Shown here in pieces: positions 5,253-8,734 of a DNA stretch of 8,734 nucleotides (positions are counted from its first letter, which is position 1; each line of letters opens with the position of its first letter). Source of the stretch: Ghiorsea sp. (GTDB lineage: Bacteria; Pseudomonadota; Zetaproteobacteria; Mariprofundales; Mariprofundaceae); contig JAUZQX010000032.1 in NCBI GenBank assembly GCA_030950765.1, forward strand, positions 1-8,734. Direction: 5' to 3'. The notes beneath the pieces are model-generated. The model was not told the DNA's origin. It saw only the letters and a program-made list of their open reading frames with translations, and made no database searches. A program made the position numbers and the translations under genes.

Positions 5253-6610
5253 AAACTATTCACACAACATTATACTTTATTGCTGCTATCGTCATTCTCA
5301 TTGGATTCCATGAGTATGGGCACTTTATTGTTGCACGTAAGCTGGGTATTAAAGTTGAAAAATTCTCCATTGGTTTTGGTCCATCGTTGCTGTCATGGCG
5401 CAGTAAAGACGGTGAAGTCGAGTATGTGATTGCTGCTATTCCTTTGGGTGGTTATGTGAAGATGTTGGGTGAAAACCCGTATGAGCAGCTTGAAGATGGC
5501 GAAGAACGTGTCGTTTTGTCGGAATCGGACAAAAAAAGAGCATTTAACAATCAGCCAGTCTGGAAGCGAGCGGCAGTTGCTGTTGCAGGACCTGGATTTA
5601 ATTTTATTTTTGCTATCATGGCTTACATGGTTGTGGGTTGGATGGGGCACCAAGTGTTGCCGCCAGTTGTTGGCTCAGTAAATCCTAACTCTGAAGCAGA
5701 GCACCAAGGGTTGCAGGTTGGTGATAGGGTTGTTGCTGTTGATGATGCAGAGATTACATCGTGGCAGGCTTTTGAAGAAACATTAAAGCTTAATGTCGGT
5801 GGTGAGCACATCTTATCTATTGATAGAGATGGGCAACATATTGATTTGCCAGTGTATTTGACGCACCCTGAAAAAGATGTGTTTTTATCCAATGTTGCTG
5901 AAGAAGTATTGGGTATTGGTTTGGGCTTGGATATCCTAATTCAAGAAGTGATGCCGAATTCCCCTGCGGAGGCTGCCTTACTCAAAGCGGGCGACCAAGT
6001 GTTGGCGATTAATAGTGAGCCTATAAAATCGGTGCATGAGCTGATTGAAGTGGTAGGCAAACATGCTGGCAAACCAGTACAGATGCAGGTGCAGCGTGGA
6101 AATACACAGTTGCAACTAGAAGTCACACCGAAAGGCAATGATGCTGGTCGAGGTTTAATCGGCGTACGTTTAAGCGCGAAACCTTGGGCGGAACCGGAAT
6201 GGCAACGCAAAGGCATCTTGGAAGGTGTGGCGTATGGTTTTGTGCGTACTTGGGAAGTCACCGTCATGACAGGTGAAATGTTTAAACGTATGATTAGTAA
6301 CTCTATTTCCGCAGAAAATTTAGGCGGCCCTATCGCTATTGCGCAAATGGCTGGTAACACCGCGGATCGTGGTTTGGTTTATTTCATCATGTTCTTGGCC
6401 TTTTTCTCGGTGAACTTAGCGATTTTGAATTTGTTACCAATTCCTGTTTTGGACGGTGGTATGTTAGTGTTTTTAGCCATTGAACAGTTGCGAGGTAAAG
6501 CTTTGCGTCCAGAGGTTCAGGTTCGTTTTCAAATGATAGGCATGTTGCTTATCATGGCTTTGATGTTGTTTGCATTTTACAATGACATTATGCGATTGTT
6601 TCGAGGATAA
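5246..6610 (+). CDS. rseP: Site-2 zinc metalloprotease RseP
   Basis: This 454-residue protein is close to E. coli RseP (450). It is an inner-membrane intramembrane protease that cuts the anti-sigma factor RseA after DegS, freeing sigma-E, and also clears remnant signal peptides. The zinc motif HEYGH is at 22-26 within the first membrane segment, with His22, Glu23 and His26 at E. coli numbering. GGYVKMLGE is at 68-76 (membrane-reentrant region). A second hydrophobic segment is at about 106-130. Two tandem periplasmic PDZ domains lie at roughly 135-205 and 222-297. NLGGPIAIAQMAG is at 358-370, a third segment at about 376-398, then the LDGG motif (402-405) whose Asp403 is the third zinc ligand, and a last segment at about 428-447. 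The start overlaps the dxr stop by 7 nt, with GAGGAAG at 5229-5235 as ribosome binding site. bamA follows after 2 nt. The substrate here is inferred; no rseA is in view. Confidence 0.97.
   Translation: MLETIHTTLYFIAAIVILIGFHEYGHFIVARKLGIKVEKFSIGFGPSLLSWRSKDGEVEYVIAAIPLGGYVKMLGENPYEQLEDGEERVVLSESDKKRAFNNQPVWKRAAVAVAGPGFNFIFAIMAYMVVGWMGHQVLPPVVGSVNPNSEAEHQGLQVGDRVVAVDDAEITSWQAFEETLKLNVGGEHILSIDRDGQHIDLPVYLTHPEKDVFLSNVAEEVLGIGLGLDILIQEVMPNSPAEAALLKAGDQVLAINSEPIKSVHELIEVVGKHAGKPVQMQVQRGNTQLQLEVTPKGNDAGRGLIGVRLSAKPWAEPEWQRKGILEGVAYGFVRTWEVTVMTGEMFKRMISNSISAENLGGPIAIAQMAGNTADRGLVYFIMFLAFFSVNLAILNLLPIPVLDGGMLVFLAIEQLRGKALRPEVQVRFQMIGMLLIMALMLFAFYNDIMRLFRG
6603..6607 (+). promoter_or_regulatory. Ribosome binding site of bamA
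   Basis: GAGGA at 6603-6607, in the last codons of rseP, lies 5 nt before the ATG at 6613. It supports that start, which also gives a well-formed signal peptide. Confidence 0.7.
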
Positions 6611-6612
6611 GC

Positions 6613-8734
6613 ATGATAAAATTTGGTTTTAAGACACTTGTATGCAGCGTGCTGTTGCTATCGTTTATGCGGGTTGCAGCGGCGGAAGATATTGTGGTTG
6701 AAGTTGCTATTGAAGGTAACCGCTATGTTGAAACCCCAGCTGTGATAGCGAAAGTTCACAGTAAGGCTGGTTTGGCTTTAGATAGACGTGTGATTAGTCA
6801 AGATATTCGCCGCTTGTATGCGACAGGTTACTTTTCGGATGTGTATACCGAAGGTGAACGTGTCGAAGGTGGGATTAAACTTATTTATGTGGTCAAAGAA
6901 AACCCTGTGATTGCCAGTGTCTCTTTTGAAGGTAATGAAGAATTATCCAACAAGAAACTTCGCCCAAAAATGAAGATTAAACCAAGCATGATTTTAAGCC
7001 CATTGGTAGAAAGAATTGATACAAACATGATTCGAAAGGCTTATTTGGCAAAAGGTTACTATCAAGTGGATGTGAATATTGAGGCTATACCTTTAGATGA
7101 TGGTCGCGTGGATGTAAAGGTGAGAATTGATGAAGGTACGGTAACCCATATCAAGGACATTCGTTTTATTGGTAACCAAGCGTTTTCTAGTGATGAGCTA
7201 CGCAATGTTTTGGCATCGTCTGTTTCAAGTTTAGGCAGTTGGTTTAGTAATAATGATGTGTTTAATCGTCAACGCTTTGAAGCTGATGCGCAGATGATAC
7301 GCGTGTTTTACCAAGATGCTGGTTACTTGGATGCAAAAGTTGAATCCACACGTTTGATGTTAACACCCAACAAAGATAGCTTTTATTTGTCTTTAAGTAT
7401 TTATGAAGGCGCTGCTTTTACTGTCAGTGCGATTCAATTAACGGGTGATATAACCCCATCAAAAGAAGCATTGATGAAAACGGTAAAGCTAGAGGAAGGG
7501 GAGCTATACTCACTGGAAAAACTTCGTCAGACAATTCAAGCGATGACAGAAAAGGTGGGTGATGAAGGTTATGCTTTTGCCAATGTCACCCCCATGTTTC
7601 ATAGGAATCTAAAAAACAACACGGTTGTGATTGAGTTTGATATAGAAAAAGGCCGTGAGGTTTATGTAGAACGTGTTGAAGTCCACGGACACAGCAAAAC
7701 ACAAGAACATGTGATTCGCAGGGAACTGCGTCAGTCTGAAGGCGAGCGTTACAGTGCGAGTAAAATTCGCCGTAGTAAAGAGCGCTTACAACGGATTAGT
7801 TATCTTTCAAAGAGTAAAATATCAACGCCTAGGGGCAAAGCAGCGAATACAGTTGATATGAAGCTGGATATTGAAGAAGGGAAAAGTGGTACATTTTCAG
7901 CGGGCATTAACTATTCTCAGCTATATGGTACAGGTTTTGTAGGTTCGGTTTCAGAAAATAACTTTCTGGGCGGTGGTTATAAGACAAGCCTGAGCGCCGA
8001 TGTTGGTGGTGCAGTGAATAACTATGATATTAGTTTGACCGACCCTTACTTTTTTGGTGAAGATGTTAGTGCATCATTACGTGTTTTCCAAAGTCAAACA
8101 GATATACGCACCATTGTTTTATACAATCAAGACAGCAAGGGTGCCTCGTTTAATTTAGGCATGGCGCTTAATGAATACATGCGTTACTCCGTGGGTTATA
8201 ATTTAACAACAACAACACTTTCAGGTGTGCCGACAACATCATCATTGGCATTGCGTTCACAAGAAGGAACTTATTCTACGGGAGAATTTGTACAGTCGCT
8301 CTCTTATGATACACGTAACCGAAGGATTGCTCCTTCTGAAGGTGGTTTATATTCGGCTTCTCTAGGTTACGCAGGTGCAACGGGTGATAGGAAGTTTTAT
8401 GAAACAACGGTTTCAGCACAACAATATTTCCCATTAACTGATTTCTGGACATTACGCACAGCTTTAAAATTGGGGCAAATTCAAGGTTATAATGGTGAAG
8501 AGGTTCCTATATATCGTAGGTATTCATTGGGCGGCGTAGGTAGTATGCGAGGCTATAACTATTTTGGTATTTCTGTTGTAGACCCTCTAACGCTAGATAT
8601 TCTTGGTGGTACGAAAAAAGCAACAGCTTCCATCGATTTGCAATTTCCGCTGCCTTATATGGAACAAGCAGGTTTTAGAGGTGCATTTTTCGTAGATGCA
8701 GGTACGGTTTGGGGTACATCGGACGTTACCTTTG
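6613..8734 (+). CDS. bamA: Outer-membrane protein assembly factor BamA (3' end beyond window)
   Basis: The frame is open from ATG 6613 to the window edge: 707 codons with no stop, as against about 810 residues in E. coli, so roughly the last 80-100 residues are outside. BamA is the Omp85-family core of the BAM complex that folds beta-barrel proteins into the outer membrane. Residues 1-24 are a Sec signal peptide (Lys3 and Lys7, hydrophobic LVCSVLLLSFM, predicted cut after AAA24). Five POTRA domains follow at about 27-96, 98-176, 177-268, 270-348 and 350-424; each carries the typical F/V-x-GN or GH turn (IEGNRYV, FEGNEEL, FIGNQAF, LTGDITP, VHGHSKT). The barrel starts near 425 with AGINYSQLYG and includes NNFLGGGYKTSLS and LTDPYFFGED. 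The loop-6 motif is Met645-Arg646-Gly647-Tyr648, with the invariant arginine kept. FVDAGTVWG lies near the edge. It starts 2 nt after rseP with GAGGA at 6603-6607. skp, lpxD and fabZ would be expected next; that is inference. Confidence 0.97.
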   Translation, partial: MIKFGFKTLVCSVLLLSFMRVAAAEDIVVEVAIEGNRYVETPAVIAKVHSKAGLALDRRVISQDIRRLYATGYFSDVYTEGERVEGGIKLIYVVKENPVIASVSFEGNEELSNKKLRPKMKIKPSMILSPLVERIDTNMIRKAYLAKGYYQVDVNIEAIPLDDGRVDVKVRIDEGTVTHIKDIRFIGNQAFSSDELRNVLASSVSSLGSWFSNNDVFNRQRFEADAQMIRVFYQDAGYLDAKVESTRLMLTPNKDSFYLSLSIYEGAAFTVSAIQLTGDITPSKEALMKTVKLEEGELYSLEKLRQTIQAMTEKVGDEGYAFANVTPMFHRNLKNNTVVIEFDIEKGREVYVERVEVHGHSKTQEHVIRRELRQSEGERYSASKIRRSKERLQRISYLSKSKISTPRGKAANTVDMKLDIEEGKSGTFSAGINYSQLYGTGFVGSVSENNFLGGGYKTSLSADVGGAVNNYDISLTDPYFFGEDVSASLRVFQSQTDIRTIVLYNQDSKGASFNLGMALNEYMRYSVGYNLTTTTLSGVPTTSSLALRSQEGTYSTGEFVQSLSYDTRNRRIAPSEGGLYSASLGYAGATGDRKFYETTVSAQQYFPLTDFWTLRTALKLGQIQGYNGEEVPIYRRYSLGGVGSMRGYNYFGISVVDPLTLDILGGTKKATASIDLQFPLPYMEQAGFRGAFFVDAGTVWGTSDVTF

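Noticed and set aside
5941..6360. 139-residue open frame on the minus strand across rseP, and a similar 124-residue one across frr (2112-2486)
   Set aside because: Both are antisense shadows of strongly conserved genes, with no start context or known motif.
6412..6440. GAACTT inside rseP as a -35 box of a bamA sigma-E promoter
   Set aside because: No TCAAA or TCTGA box occurs at 15-18 nt (TTACCAA is found instead), and the bases encode the conserved SVNLAI segment of RseP.
6613..6690. Cys11 in the BamA signal peptide as a lipoprotein site
   Set aside because: The residues before it (TLV) do not form a lipobox and Cys11 sits before the hydrophobic core. Cleavage after Ala24 fits better.
1..8734. 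A novel defence, mobile or biosynthetic system in the window
   Set aside because: Every substantial open frame on the + strand belongs to a known housekeeping family in a known order. No repeats, insertion-sequence ends, tRNA or atypical composition were seen.

Overview
The window is a stretch of the conserved bacterial rpsB-tsf-pyrH-frr-uppS-cdsA-dxr-rseP-bamA cluster, with all nine genes on the + strand. BamA, RseP and the DXP-type isoprenoid route together point to a Gram-negative, didermic bacterium. The order frr-uppS-cdsA-dxr-rseP-bamA fits Proteobacteria in the broad sense (gamma, beta or zeta type). It differs from the Escherichia order, where dxr precedes uppS. The codon usage leans to A/T in third positions throughout. 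I cannot name a genus from the sequence alone; a marine, low-GC gamma- or zetaproteobacterium is only a guess.

Region 1 (1-1164) is translational. It holds the 3' end of rpsB (ribosomal protein S2, with a long acidic tail) and complete tsf (EF-Ts), separated by a short gap with a perfect 7-bp stem-loop just before the tsf ribosome binding site. Region 2 (1165-1268) is the only other real gap. It carries a 12-bp stem-loop after tsf, some weak promoter-like sequence and a strong Shine-Dalgarno for pyrH.

Region 3 (1269-8734) is one tightly packed run: pyrH (UMP kinase), frr (ribosome recycling factor), uppS (undecaprenyl-PP synthase), cdsA (CDP-diacylglycerol synthase), dxr (DXP reductoisomerase), rseP (site-2 protease) and the first 707 codons of bamA (outer-membrane beta-barrel assembly). 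Spacings are 1-2 nt or overlaps of 1, 8, 4 and 7 nt, which implies co-transcription and translational coupling. The products link ribosome recycling and nucleotide supply to the cell envelope. Dxr feeds the MEP isoprenoid pathway, UppS turns isoprenoid units into the lipid carrier for peptidoglycan and O-antigen, CdsA supplies the phospholipid precursor, RseP runs envelope-stress signalling, and BamA inserts outer-membrane proteins.

All genes look intact, with catalytic residues in place. There is no mobile element, RNA gene, CRISPR array or foreign-looking segment. I found no previously undescribed system. The points worth a second look are two intergenic stem-loops, a pair of equally spaced promoter-like boxes (one resembling a sigma-E promoter inside uppS), and a few residue-level departures from family consensus.
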